A DNA stretch of 33,797 bases from an uncultured Ruminococcus sp. (GTDB taxonomy: Bacteria > Bacillota > Clostridia > Oscillospirales > Ruminococcaceae), in NCBI GenBank assembly GCA_946621745.1, contig CAMOOV010000008.1, positions 1 to 33,797 of the forward strand, in the 5' to 3' direction. Below the pieces are notes generated by a model. That model searched no databases. It was not told the origin of the DNA and saw only the letters and a program-made list of their open reading frames with translations. How positions within the stretch are numbered: the first letter of the stretch is position 1; the number at the start of each line of letters is the position of its first letter. This document shows positions 24,501 to 32,679 of the stretch, in pieces. The translations under genes were made by a program, and so were the position numbers.

Positions 24501-27500
24501 GTTTGTTCCGGCAATCACACAAATTATGTCGGCTGTTGAGATGTTTGAATCATACTGAATTTGATTTTTAATATCATCAATCAGACGTCCACTCTCAGCA
24601 ATCTTATACACTGTTGAGCTGCTATAGCCGTTCTCAGATGTCAGGTAAGCACTTTGCAACACATTAGGATATGTCTTTGCTTCTGCTATATTATTGATCG
24701 TACCCTTTGTAATAGAGTCACCATATGCCGCTACTTTGATTGATGTCGGCTTATCCAGATGCAGCTCTCCGGCAATCGTCTCTTCCTTCAGTTTCTGGTA
24801 AACCTGAACCTGAATCGAATCCGGAAGTGCTCCCGCCTTAACGCTGTCATAACCGGCTGCAGTAGGATTTGTTATGATGGTATTTCCTTCTGCATCCAAC
24901 CATATCTTTTGAACTGTCAATTCTGTGGGAAGACTGTTTGTGATTGTGGTAGTCTGTCCAGCAGATGTCGTCGTTCTATTGTAAGTTACTGTGTAATCAT
25001 TCGGCACAGCCTTCTCCACAACGTAGTAGTAGTAATTGTTATCACCATCGCTGTAGGGAAGTGCTGTCCAAGTGTGTTTCCAAACGACGCTTTCATCCTC
25101 TTGTTTGCCAAGCGTCACCTCATAGTCGATAACAGAGACTGTGATTTCCTTTGTGGCTTCGTTTGCAAACGTGATTGTGATATCGCCATTTGTAATGCTA
25201 TTACCATTTAATGTAAGATTTTTTCCTTCGTGTGATTCTGTTACACCTGTCGGTAATCCGCTCACACTTGTTATATCATTCTCAAATGTCAGTGTGATGG
25301 AATGTCCCTTTTCAATCAGCTTTACAGCATCACTCGACTGAATGCTGCTTCCGGTATTTACACCGGTTATTGCAGTATCACCGGCAATTTGCATGAGCTG
25401 CTCATCTGTCAAATCGGCAGTGGAGGACTGCACAAGCATCATTGTCAGCGTATCATTGCTATGATCTACTCCACCATCCTTCCATACCTTTTGTACGACT
25501 GCATTTGTTGTATCAGAACTGATGTCAGTATTGATGATTTCCAGCACACCCGTTCCGTTTTCAATGATTCGATTTGTTTGCGGTGCCAGATATTTTGCAT
25601 ACATCGAGATTCTCTGCTCTTCTGTCAAATTCTCTTTGATTTCAAAATTCTCAAAATCAGTTAGTTCGTAACTGTTACCTTCCTCATCCTGAACCGTAGT
25701 TGGAAGGATGTATTGGTAATTGTTACTGCTTGAAAGCGTTTTGACAGGTAAATCGAGCTTTATTTTATTGCTGCCCTGCACACCGTAAACCGTAAAGCCG
25801 ACTGCCATGTCTGTGTCGGAACCGACTTCCTTGGCGGGAGGCACCGGCCTGCCATCCAAATCAACCCACAGTTTCTTTACCACAATGCCTTCGGAATTAT
25901 TTACATTGACTGTTGATTCGTCAACATTCGTGCCGTTTCCGGTATATACCGGTTTGAACGGACCTTCATGACCATTGTTAAGGTACTTGCCGGAGGATTC
26001 ATCATAAGTGTACAGTGTTCCATTTTTATCCTTATAGCTGTATTCACGGACAAAATAGTAAACCGCACTTCCCATGTAGCCTGTTGGCAAATCATTCCAC
26101 GATGCCGAATTGGTCTCATTGGATGTTTTATAGGGAATTGTTCTTACGGGGTCAAAATCCGATGCAACATTGATGTTTTCTCTTGTAACCAGCTTCATGC
26201 CGGTTCCCTTTTTGTTATTTGCCCAATACAATTTAAATGTTACTTCGGACTGTACCGGAAGAACCCCATCTGAGCCACTGAATGTCTTTTCTACATTCAC
26301 CTTGATATTTTTACTGTTTTTGATGTTGACTCGTTTTCCTGCATTGATGATATTGATATGACCTTCCGCCTCACTTGGTGCCTTAGTCTGATCAAAGTCA
26401 TCATAAGCGTAATAGAAAACAAAATCCATATTATCCGTCAATGTATGGTTCGTCCAATTCGGCTGTGTATACCCAGGTGGTGCAACAATCTCCACAAATT
26501 TGTAAAGCGTGTTGTTATGCAGATCAAATTCATGGATATTTTCTTTGTCATTCGCTGTAGAAGCATCATCCTCCTTTGCAAACTTCAGCAGTGCTGTATT
26601 TGCGGGATATGTATCATTTGATTCCAAATATCCAGTATAAGGTGAATCAGGGAATGTCAGTTCACGACGACTCTTTTCATTGATAGTTCCTTCATCAGTT
26701 GTTATTGTTTTGATGCTTTGCAGATATACCCATTTATTGGATTCCACATCATACTTAGCAACTGCAAAGGATGCGCTCAGATAATCCAGATTATCGTTAC
26801 CATACTCTGTTTTGTAAATCGTCGGATAACGTTTTGCATTAACCTTCGCACCGGACGTATTAACCCTATTTTCATCCACACTCGAATCACCGTCACCGTT
26901 TTCAGATGCAAATGATGCCAAATTTCCGAATTTAATCACATCATCATTTGCCGGATTACCTGTGGAGTTAGGCTCCCAGCCTTCAATGCGGTAAGAGTAT
27001 TCGATATGAACCGGTGTTTCATCAGGAACGGTTAATGTGAGGAGGGCGGGAGCATCTTTGGTAATAGTAGCCGAAAGAATTTCAAATGGACTTTGATAAT
27101 CATTCAGCTCATATACATTTGCCTCGCTGGAAGTAGGAACAGATATGTCTACTTCTACTATGCCACTTTCATCCAACTGTAATGCATTGTAATTATAAGC
27201 CACTTCTCCTTTATTATTACCATATGTATTATATTGATTTGTGAGTTTTGCAAAAAAATGAAGTTCATTATTCGATGATGAAGAGGGATACTTCAGTTTT
27301 AAATGAAGTCTGTCGCCTGGAGAAAGATCTGCTGTTCTCCATTTTGTTCCGTTACTATCAAACTTGCTCCATTTCGATACATCCATCCTCTGTTCAATTG
27401 TTGCGCCATAATCAATCGTGTACCCAAGCTGTGACTTGATAGAATTGCTCAAATCAGGTTCACCGTCAACGAGGGAGAACATATCAATTTTTTCAAGTTC

Positions 27501-30500
27501 AAAACTCAAACTGTCAAGTGGAATTGCAACGTCCTGACCGCCTGACTTTCTTGTGCCTCCTAAGTAAGTTAGTGCATCTGTAATATCTACTGTTCCGGTA
27601 CCTGAAAGTTTCTTGCCAGTTGGATTGAAGTCAATGCTGTACTTGATAACCCCCTGCCCAGCCGCTTCTGCTGATTTGGTAATTGGTTCTGATTCAACAT
27701 CCGGCATTTCGCCATTCACTTTAAGTGTAGCTTCAAATGGTGTACCTCCCTCTTTAGAAACCTTATTAATCAGGTTTCCTTCCGCATCAAGACTCGTCTC
27801 TAATAATGAAACAGGTATTGCCGTATAATAGTCAAGAAATAGTATTCTATTATCAACCATTCGTATGGACAGAAGATTATTATTTTGCGTTATGTCCATA
27901 ATTTGCCAGCCTGCATTAATTAAAAAATATTGTGTATCTGAATAATATGCTTTAGGTACATAATTACTCAGTCCGCTTTCAGACCCAGATACATAGACAG
28001 CGTTTGTAGGCAGTATATCGGTATACACACTTGTTATGTCAGCAGGAGTTAAAAATATACGCCATGAAAACATATAGCACTTTGTAGGAGTTCCGTCAAT
28101 GTTGATTGTTTCAACAGGTACAGCTGAACTATCTGACAGATTCACCTGCGTAATACGGTTACCGCTACTGTCTACAGCAACCTTACCAAAATTTGTTGTG
28201 GATGTATTGGTAAGCGTAAAGGTCTTATCTGACTCAGCCTTGACTGTGTCAAGATTAGCGGTTAGCGTGTAACCTGTAACGGGTTCCTCTTGTATCTTGT
28301 AATAATAATAGGTGATTTTATCATGATCCGCATCATATTTCCATCTTGGGAAGTTATAGTCCAATGTGAAGTTATCTTCTTCACTTGCATCACTTGCTGC
28401 CAGTGTGAACCCATCTTCGTTCGGATACGGAACCCATGTGGGGCTTGCAGGCAAATTGCCATCTTCTCCGGCTTCTGCCTGTAGCACCTTCACTGTAATC
28501 GAATCAGGACGGGTTCCTAATGCGTTTTTGTTATCACTCCATTTCTTATTCAAGTTCAGATGAACATTTTGTACTTCGTTTGGATTTTCTCGCTTAAATG
28601 TAAGACCTGGTGTTGTTTTAGGAACACCGTTAAAAGTGTAATTATTAGAGAATGCAACCTGTTGTCCAAATCGAATCGCAGAGGTTTTCGCCGTTGTCTG
28701 ATAATCAATATACACATGGTGGTAAGATGCAAGAGTTGAATTTGATTTGAAAATCACCTTGAACCCTACAGCATTCTCATCGACTCCTGCTTCCTGTGTC
28801 AAGTTACTGTCTTTGTAGAACTTGACCTCATACATTTCAGATGTCAGTGGAGTCGTGTTTCCACGGGAATTGTTCTCGCCTGTCGTTACTGCTCCCTCAA
28901 TATGACTTGTGATATAACTGCGCTGATCCGGCGCAATGTAATGTGGAACATCAGATTCACCTATGAATACATCATAATACTCGTTTCCTTCTTGGAATCC
29001 GGTATCCTTGACCATAGATACAGACCAGTTGAGAATACGATCTGCGGTGTTCTCATTTCCAAGAACGCTTTCATACGCATTGCCAGAATAACTTTTATTC
29101 GCTTCAATACGCTGCTGGATGTCCCGACCTACTTTGCCAGAATCCGCAGACAATGTATCGTTTTTATTCTTAGCAGATGCCTGATTGTATAAGCCTACCT
29201 TCTGTCCGTTTTGATACTTCTCATAATCCGTACTGGAAAGATAATCCTGAATTGTCGTATTATAGTACAGCTTTAATGTGTTAAGCGGTCTGTCTTTATT
29301 GTACGCTGCATCATCTTCATTAAAAGAAATTTTTATTGTGTCATCCGATGTTTTTGTTATTTGGAAACCGTATTTGTTTTTGGTATCATCCTGGCTGTTG
29401 ACTTGAATATCATTTCCAAAATATGCATTATACCCTAAAGATGCTACCTGTTCCGAAGACAACTTCTTGAAGGCTTCATCTGTGATAGTATATTCGTTGA
29501 GACTTTCTTTCGCATTTTGAATTGTACTCAGCGTAAACTGCCATTCAAATGTACCGGTATCCTGATTCAGGCCATTCAACTGTTTTACGAGACTCAAATT
29601 ACGGGAATAGTTGATTCCGCCTTGACCTGACGTTTCGTCGAAATCCGGCCTTGAAGCTACAACGCTATTATTGTTCCAGCCCGAAATTGCGTTGCCCCAA
29701 AATACAACCTTCACTTCTGACGGGATAGTGCTGTCATTTGCAAACGTAAGTGTTGCACCATCAACTGTATATTTGGATTTGTCAATCACATTGCCGTTTA
29801 TGTCATATACTGTCACATTATCTGAACTGCCAAACGTCCCACTGTTCTGCTCTGTCAAAACAACATTGTTCAGGCTGTCGCCCTGCTTATGTTTTACATC
29901 TATCTCCCATTGAATTTTATCATTGGCTCCGGACTGTATCTCATAATCAGGGGTACCTTTTTTTGTAACAGTAACGCCATTCTCAATTGTAACCGGATAC
30001 TCTGCCGGAATAGAGATATCACCTTTTGTAAGAGTGGATTTGTTTGTGGTACTTGCTCCAAGGCTGGATGAAGTACGATATGTCAGTATAATATGCTTTG
30101 GTTTTTGCTCATCATTTCCATATTGTTTAAACTTCAATGTTGTTCCATCTAAATACATACTATCAACTGGTTCAACATTGTAGCTTTGCTGAGACCAGTC
30201 GATTGGGCTATCGTTCAATACATCAGCAAAGCTGTATGTACTCATATCCACATAGCCCGTTGTTTCATCAATAGTAACAGTCCAGTCAATATAGTAATTA
30301 TCACCCTCGTGAACCACTGAACCACTTTTGGAGATTTCGGGCTTTGTATCGTCGAATTTAAGGGTTACTTCAGTTTTGCCAAATTCAAACGTTTGATCGC
30401 CCCGTTCGTCTTCATTACGATCCACTTTTGCATTAAAGTAAATCGAACCTGTCATGCCATTGCTTGCAGCTAAATAATTTATATAATCCGAAGTATAATG

Positions 30501-31034
30501 AAAAACGATCAGACCACTAGTATTAATTGAATAATATCCAGCAGTTGTCAAACCATCATTCCAATCAGGATCAGTAAAACTAAGAGTACTGCCTGAATAA
30601 TTATTTTGTGGCACAAGTTTGGAATCCAACTGATAGTACGCAAATGGAGTTGACAGTAGTCCTGTTAAATCATCCTTATCAAGTTCGTAGTTAAATTCAA
30701 TCCTGATGGAAGCAGGATCTGCATCAGCCGCATCGATCACAGCACTATCGCCTTTAATTGTCACTTCCTGTTGCTGTCCTACAGTAAATTTGCCTGTGAT
30801 AAAATTAGTGTAATCTGTAAATCCTGCAGTGCTTCCACTATAAGGTCCATCAAAATAATCAACACCATCATTCAAATTATTACTGGTAATCGCCATCCCC
30901 GGCTTCACCAGATCCAGCGGGACGAAGAAAGCACACAGCAGACTAAACACGATTGTGATTGCCGTTACTCTGTGATACCATTTTCGCACGGTTATCTTCT
31001 CATTTATTCTGTTGTTTACATCATTCAGTTTCAT
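21555..31034 (-). CDS. Giant LPXTG-type tip adhesin with multiple Cna_B domains and an inserted SGNH hydrolase
   Basis: 3159 residues. An N-terminal signal (YHRVTAITIVFSLLCAFFVPL, about 20-40) is followed by several tandem Ig-like adhesin domains (about 230-820; recurring I.W...I pattern). Cna_B-type domains follow near 820-943, 1415-1540, 1578-1715 and 1717-1840. Three more, starting near 1843, 2037 and 2434, are each interrupted. The first holds about 100 residues of unknown fold. The second holds an SGNH hydrolase (about 2099-2311: AYGDS, Ser2107; GTND, Asn2178; DGCHPN, Asp2295/His2298). The third holds about 560 residues of Ig-like, BIG2-like and possibly carbohydrate-binding modules. The sorting signal is LPESG at 3122-3126, then a helix and KRRR tail. 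The ATG has AAGGAGAG upstream. Its place ahead of the shaft pilin and its size suggest the pilus tip. Confidence 0.92.
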   Translation of the reverse strand: MKLNDVNNRINEKITVRKWYHRVTAITIVFSLLCAFFVPLDLVKPGMAITSNNLNDGVDYFDGPYSGSTAGFTDYTNFITGKFTVGQQQEVTIKGDSAVIDAADADPASIRIEFNYELDKDDLTGLLSTPFAYYQLDSKLVPQNNYSGSTLSFTDPDWNDGLTTAGYYSINTSGLIVFHYTSDYINYLAASNGMTGSIYFNAKVDRNEDERGDQTFEFGKTEVTLKFDDTKPEISKSGSVVHEGDNYYIDWTVTIDETTGYVDMSTYSFADVLNDSPIDWSQQSYNVEPVDSMYLDGTTLKFKQYGNDEQKPKHIILTYRTSSSLGASTTNKSTLTKGDISIPAEYPVTIENGVTVTKKGTPDYEIQSGANDKIQWEIDVKHKQGDSLNNVVLTEQNSGTFGSSDNVTVYDINGNVIDKSKYTVDGATLTFANDSTIPSEVKVVFWGNAISGWNNNSVVASRPDFDETSGQGGINYSRNLSLVKQLNGLNQDTGTFEWQFTLSTIQNAKESLNEYTITDEAFKKLSSEQVASLGYNAYFGNDIQVNSQDDTKNKYGFQITKTSDDTIKISFNEDDAAYNKDRPLNTLKLYYNTTIQDYLSSTDYEKYQNGQKVGLYNQASAKNKNDTLSADSGKVGRDIQQRIEANKSYSGNAYESVLGNENTADRILNWSVSMVKDTGFQEGNEYYDVFIGESDVPHYIAPDQRSYITSHIEGAVTTGENNSRGNTTPLTSEMYEVKFYKDSNLTQEAGVDENAVGFKVIFKSNSTLASYHHVYIDYQTTAKTSAIRFGQQVAFSNNYTFNGVPKTTPGLTFKRENPNEVQNVHLNLNKKWSDNKNALGTRPDSITVKVLQAEAGEDGNLPASPTWVPYPNEDGFTLAASDASEEDNFTLDYNFPRWKYDADHDKITYYYYKIQEEPVTGYTLTANLDTVKAESDKTFTLTNTSTTNFGKVAVDSSGNRITQVNLSDSSAVPVETINIDGTPTKCYMFSWRIFLTPADITSVYTDILPTNAVYVSGSESGLSNYVPKAYYSDTQYFLINAGWQIMDITQNNNLLSIRMVDNRILFLDYYTAIPVSLLETSLDAEGNLINKVSKEGGTPFEATLKVNGEMPDVESEPITKSAEAAGQGVIKYSIDFNPTGKKLSGTGTVDITDALTYLGGTRKSGGQDVAIPLDSLSFELEKIDMFSLVDGEPDLSNSIKSQLGYTIDYGATIEQRMDVSKWSKFDSNGTKWRTADLSPGDRLHLKLKYPSSSSNNELHFFAKLTNQYNTYGNNKGEVAYNYNALQLDESGIVEVDISVPTSSEANVYELNDYQSPFEILSATITKDAPALLTLTVPDETPVHIEYSYRIEGWEPNSTGNPANDDVIKFGNLASFASENGDGDSSVDENRVNTSGAKVNAKRYPTIYKTEYGNDNLDYLSASFAVAKYDVESNKWVYLQSIKTITTDEGTINEKSRRELTFPDSPYTGYLESNDTYPANTALLKFAKEDDASTANDKENIHEFDLHNNTLYKFVEIVAPPGYTQPNWTNHTLTDNMDFVFYYAYDDFDQTKAPSEAEGHINIINAGKRVNIKNSKNIKVNVEKTFSGSDGVLPVQSEVTFKLYWANNKKGTGMKLVTRENINVASDFDPVRTIPYKTSNETNSASWNDLPTGYMGSAVYYFVREYSYKDKNGTLYTYDESSGKYLNNGHEGPFKPVYTGNGTNVDESTVNVNNSEGIVVKKLWVDLDGRPVPPAKEVGSDTDMAVGFTVYGVQGSNKIKLDLPVKTLSSSNNYQYILPTTVQDEEGNSYELTDFENFEIKENLTEEQRISMYAKYLAPQTNRIIENGTGVLEIINTDISSDTTNAVVQKVWKDGGVDHSNDTLTMMLVQSSTADLTDEQLMQIAGDTAITGVNTGSSIQSSDAVKLIEKGHSITLTFENDITSVSGLPTGVTESHEGKNLTLNGNSITNGDITITFANEATKEITVSVIDYEVTLGKQEDESVVWKHTWTALPYSDGDNNYYYYVVEKAVPNDYTVTYNRTTTSAGQTTTITNSLPTELTVQKIWLDAEGNTIITNPTAAGYDSVKAGALPDSIQVQVYQKLKEETIAGELHLDKPTSIKVAAYGDSITKGTINNIAEAKTYPNVLQSAYLTSENGYSSSTVYKIAESGRLIDDIKNQIQYDSNISTADIICVIAGTNDIINSNVAVTSESGDSLETKMRQLIEGFIGDNGANQNAILMIGKIPRFTALTWSNSRNIEQAYGKTAAQEAEIQAQWDTLVASYNTMLTNLVNEYKQQGKKIMLVDVYTAVGDNLVDGCHPNEAGYQAIANAFYTEINKIYVGADATTREIPTDISMPGNDADISSQFSGTLYGTYTLEKSNGYQLGISDLPEKNSLGVDYVYYIKEVGTHVLDSGGTFYTISGDSNKYISAVTYEHNGQLAADSGTVTIRNTIKTAELKLQKVWDDENDHTGDSITVRVHRDTVADSNDARQNPLILTMDVARNGTLLLPIGSTTGIQVTANKAGILGQTGTLELVSSTSGLSSKTWTIKPGTASVGDEITMTFTDGDNQTYSFKVKIVDNPVLTLSISDGAPALDDTAPTLTLKYTPSGETEYVVTSGATYEVLSGNSVSVTSDDGTITLLQPGESTIQASYQGMKDTVVVNVGLPKTFSVSPVTVVKEDSAGVLLTPNPNFGTFTYSVNEGYTDKISVNANGIVTGSVAGTYENAVRVTRDDDKYVDVNVNVIENSTINFTMDQYGNYKYYLNPSEQIPAGSTVSIVVSGAQAGKLVQVALNDQTSMCAEEYADQDGMVTLNITVNTATTLEHIDLWNYKSDGWNEGSSDLDKSELKLESYTVNNSSSGSDSSSSTLTEKTTVKLDDSIKSITLRYNGNAAEWPDAIIKFTDDVYVKIGMYPLANYDLIDGLFVEANNSKIDESYLPSHSTGELWGNTYYYSFNGDNTGTTLTITFPDSLSVDQFEVTSWKEGSNTSIEYSVIYATDTIQSANSRQILSRFNAANLRLSAALEYTALPLNIEAETPTPTESANFNESGYMDITLTSSNSWQKQLTGLPVYKVNADGTLQSYYYWAEEIKVNGMPVAGYTVSYSFTDGDSETDYSINAANPGSNPLITIKNTPTESPSSVELPESGSTGTKIYYVFGGILLMLAAAGYTYSKRRRWSDE
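24102..24740 (-). other. SGNH/GDSL hydrolase domain inside the tip adhesin
   Basis: All four blocks of the SGNH esterase/lipase superfamily are present in order. Block I is KVAAYGDSITKG (Ser2107), block II AESGRLIDDI, block III VIAGTNDI (Gly and Asn2178), and block V DGCHPNEAGY (Asp2295, His2298). Family members deacylate polysaccharides, lipids or other esters. On a pilus tip a carbohydrate O-acetylesterase is a reasonable guess, but the substrate is not determined by the sequence. Confidence 0.88.
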
Positions 31035-31077
31035 CTGTTCTGCACTCTCCTTTCCTGATTATTATCGTCATATTATC

Positions 31078-31653
31078 TCACACCAGCCCAATACTTTTAA
31101 ACGGCAAAACTCTGAAAAACACCACACCGATGATATTCTCCTCTGCGATGCAGCCAATACTCGTTGATCGACTGTCAATTGAAATTCCGCGGTTGTCGCC
31201 ACAGACGAAAAAACGAGATTCCGGCACCTGATACGGCAGCTGAATATCGCACTCACCCAGCGCCAATTCTGAAACATACGGCTCGTCATGCACCTCGCCG
31301 TTCACATAGACCGTGCCGTCCTCTGAAATATCAATCACATCGCCCGGCAGCCCGATCACGCGTTTAATCAGAACCTTATTATTATAGTAGAAAGCAACAA
31401 TGTCTCCCTGCTTGATGTCGGCGAGCTTATTGCAGAGCAGAACCTGATCGTTCTGCAAGGCCGGCGTCATGCTGGTTCCCGTCACGCGGAGCACCGGCAG
31501 GAGCAGCATGGATATCAGCACCGCCGCCGCTGCTGCGACAATCAGTCCGGAAACCGTGCTTCGGAGCGAGCTGCGGAAGCGTTCACCGTAACGCAGGCGC
31601 TTCATCTCTGCCGCAAACTGTTCGGTCGTCGGTAAATCTCTGCGTTCACTCAT
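31078..31653 (-). CDS. Signal peptidase I of the pilus locus
   Basis: A 191-residue type I signal peptidase that cleaves signal peptides of secreted proteins, probably the pilins of this operon. One N-terminal membrane helix (about 34-55) precedes the catalytic Ser61 (TGTSMTPAL) and Lys97 (VLIKRVIGLPGD). The conserved GDNRGISIDSRSTSIGCI block (Box E) follows. The Ser/Lys dyad marks it as a bacterial P-type enzyme, not the archaeal/SipW Ser/His type. The start overlaps the stop of the small coiled-coil gene as ATGA, and the adhesin gene begins 43 bases downstream. Signal peptidases within pilus operons are known from other Gram-positive bacteria as assembly helpers. Confidence 0.95.
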   Translation of the reverse strand: MSERRDLPTTEQFAAEMKRLRYGERFRSSLRSTVSGLIVAAAAAVLISMLLLPVLRVTGTSMTPALQNDQVLLCNKLADIKQGDIVAFYYNNKVLIKRVIGLPGDVIDISEDGTVYVNGEVHDEPYVSELALGECDIQLPYQVPESRFFVCGDNRGISIDSRSTSIGCIAEENIIGVVFFRVLPFKSIGLV

Positions 31654-31886
31654 CGTCTTTTTTTCTTACCCTTGTTCTGTTTTACCGGTGCAGGAGGCTG
31701 TGCTGCGGATTCGGCAGTCTGCATTTGGCCGGCTGTCTGTACGGCAGCGGCATTCATGACAAATGCATCGAGCTTTTCCCGGAGCTTTCCGTTTTCCTCC
31801 CGCAGCTCATCATTTTCTCGGCTCAGATAATAAAGAATCTCGATCAGATCCGACCGTTTGAGCCTTCGGAGTTCTTTATCCGTCAT
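31650..31886 (-). CDS. Small coiled-coil protein, first gene of the pilus operon
   Basis: 78 residues, cytoplasmic, no signal peptide. MTDKELRRLKRSDLIEILYY is followed by a Glu/Lys/Arg-rich coiled coil at about 12-45 (RENDELREENGKLREKLD), then an Ala/Gln/Pro-rich tail ending in KGKKKRR. I recall similar short proteins next to signal peptidases in clostridial pilus loci, but no function is established. The ATG at 31886 has AGG seven bases upstream. It overlaps the signal peptidase gene by four bases. A hairpin sits directly ahead of its ribosome site. The basic tail and coiled coil could mediate membrane or nucleic-acid contact; that is speculation. Confidence 0.75.
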   Translation of the reverse strand: MTDKELRRLKRSDLIEILYYLSRENDELREENGKLREKLDAFVMNAAAVQTAGQMQTAESAAQPPAPVKQNKGKKKRR

Positions 31887-31895
31887 ATTTTTACC

Positions 31896-31919
31896 TATTC
31901 GAGGAACGAAAGTCGAATA
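31896..31919 (-). promoter_or_regulatory. Leader hairpin abutting the first ribosome site of the pilus operon
   Basis: TATTCGA (31896-31902) and TCGAATA (31913-31919) form a 7-base stem. On the transcript the 3' arm runs straight into the AGG ribosome site of the 78-codon gene, so folding could hide that site. Confidence 0.4.
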
Positions 31920-32044
31920 TTACAGAATGTATACAGCATCCGTACCTGCGCGATCATCATTCCAATCATCACACAGCAGAGATACTAAAAGTATATTCTG
32001 TGCGTTCCCTGTAATTTGTGGTTTGTTGCTTTTTGCATGGGATT

Positions 32045-32073
32045 ATTATAGCACATTATCCTCAGTTTGTCAA
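32045..32073 (-). promoter_or_regulatory. Main promoter of the pilus operon
   Basis: Perfect -35 TTGACA (32068-32073) and -10 TATAAT (32045-32050) with a 17-base spacer on the minus strand, giving a leader of about 150 bases. The core and spacer match the internal pilus promoter at 18148-18176 closely. Confidence 0.8.
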
Positions 32074-32241
32074 TCCGATTATCACGATTTTGATGCAACT
32101 TCGATAATTTTATAATGAATGCACAATTCAGATACACCGTTATTATGCAACCATACAAAATCGCACATAGTATTTTCTTGCGATGGCGTTTCTATTATGG
32201 AATACCGAAGATCCAGTTTTTACAATCTGTAATATAGCCTC

Positions 32242-32273
32242 AAAAAAATACGCAGTTTACTGCTGTAAACTGC
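32242..32273 (-). terminator. Intrinsic terminator of the spoVA genes
   Basis: On the minus strand GCAGTTTAC-agca-GTAAACTGC, a perfect 9-base stem (arms 32265-32273 and 32252-32260), is followed after three bases by seven T (32242-32248). It lies 50 bases after the spoVAE stop codon. Confidence 0.9.
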
Positions 32274-32322
32274 TAGTGTGCTAATTTGATTATAGATTAA
32301 AGTACTTTTAACAAATTGGTTT

Positions 32323-32679
32323 TCAGCTCTGATCCCTTGCGCGGAACAGTATCGCTGCGAGCAGCCCGAACAGCATCGCCGCAGTAATGCCGCAGGCAGA
32401 GGATGTCAGTCCGCCGGTCAGGATTCCAAGCAGACCGTCCCGTGCAACGCCCTCGCGGATGCCCTTCGCAAGCAGATTGCCGAAGCCCGAAAGCGGAACG
32501 GATGCGCCCGCGCCCGCAAATTCCGTCAGCGGCTCATAAAGCCCCAGTCCGCCGAGGATCACGCCCGCAACGACATAGCCGACGAGGATCCGCGCCGGCG
32601 TCAGCTTCGTGTAGTCGATCAGAAGCTGTCCGATCACGCAGAGCAGCCCGCCGATCACAAATGCCCAGAGAAAATTCAT
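32323..32679 (-). CDS. spoVAE: Stage V sporulation protein AE (SpoVAEb type)
   Basis: A 118-residue membrane protein of the SpoVA channel, which moves dipicolinic acid into the forespore and out again at germination. It has about four hydrophobic segments, beginning MNFLWAFVIGGLLCVIGQLLIDYTKLTPARILVGYVV and including the Gly-rich GAGASVPLSGFGNLLAKG, both typical of the family. Its start overlaps the spoVAD stop by four bases (ATGA), so the two are translated together. Length is normal. A strong terminator follows, so this is the end of the operon. Confidence 0.93.
   Translation of the reverse strand: MNFLWAFVIGGLLCVIGQLLIDYTKLTPARILVGYVVAGVILGGLGLYEPLTEFAGAGASVPLSGFGNLLAKGIREGVARDGLLGILTGGLTSSACGITAAMLFGLLAAILFRARDQS

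Larger units (their letters stand above)
31887..32322. other. AT-rich intergenic region between the pilus operon and spoVA genes
   Basis: No convincing gene in these 436 bases. It contains the pilus leader with two hairpins (31896-31919 and 31977-32000), the pilus promoter (32045-32073), and the terminator of the spoVA genes (32242-32273). The 32080-32240 stretch is strongly AT-rich and may include upstream promoter or regulator-binding sequence; I see no clear repeat there. Confidence 0.6.

Noticed and set aside
21555-31034. CRISPR-like or tandem DNA repeats in the adhesin gene
   Set aside because: The repeats are of protein domains with diverged DNA; no regularly spaced identical DNA units were seen.
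32074-32241. Possible small gene or RNA in the AT-rich region upstream of the pilus promoter
   Set aside because: Scattered TATAAT-like strings occur by chance in AT-rich DNA; no ribosome site with a credible frame or conserved RNA fold was seen.
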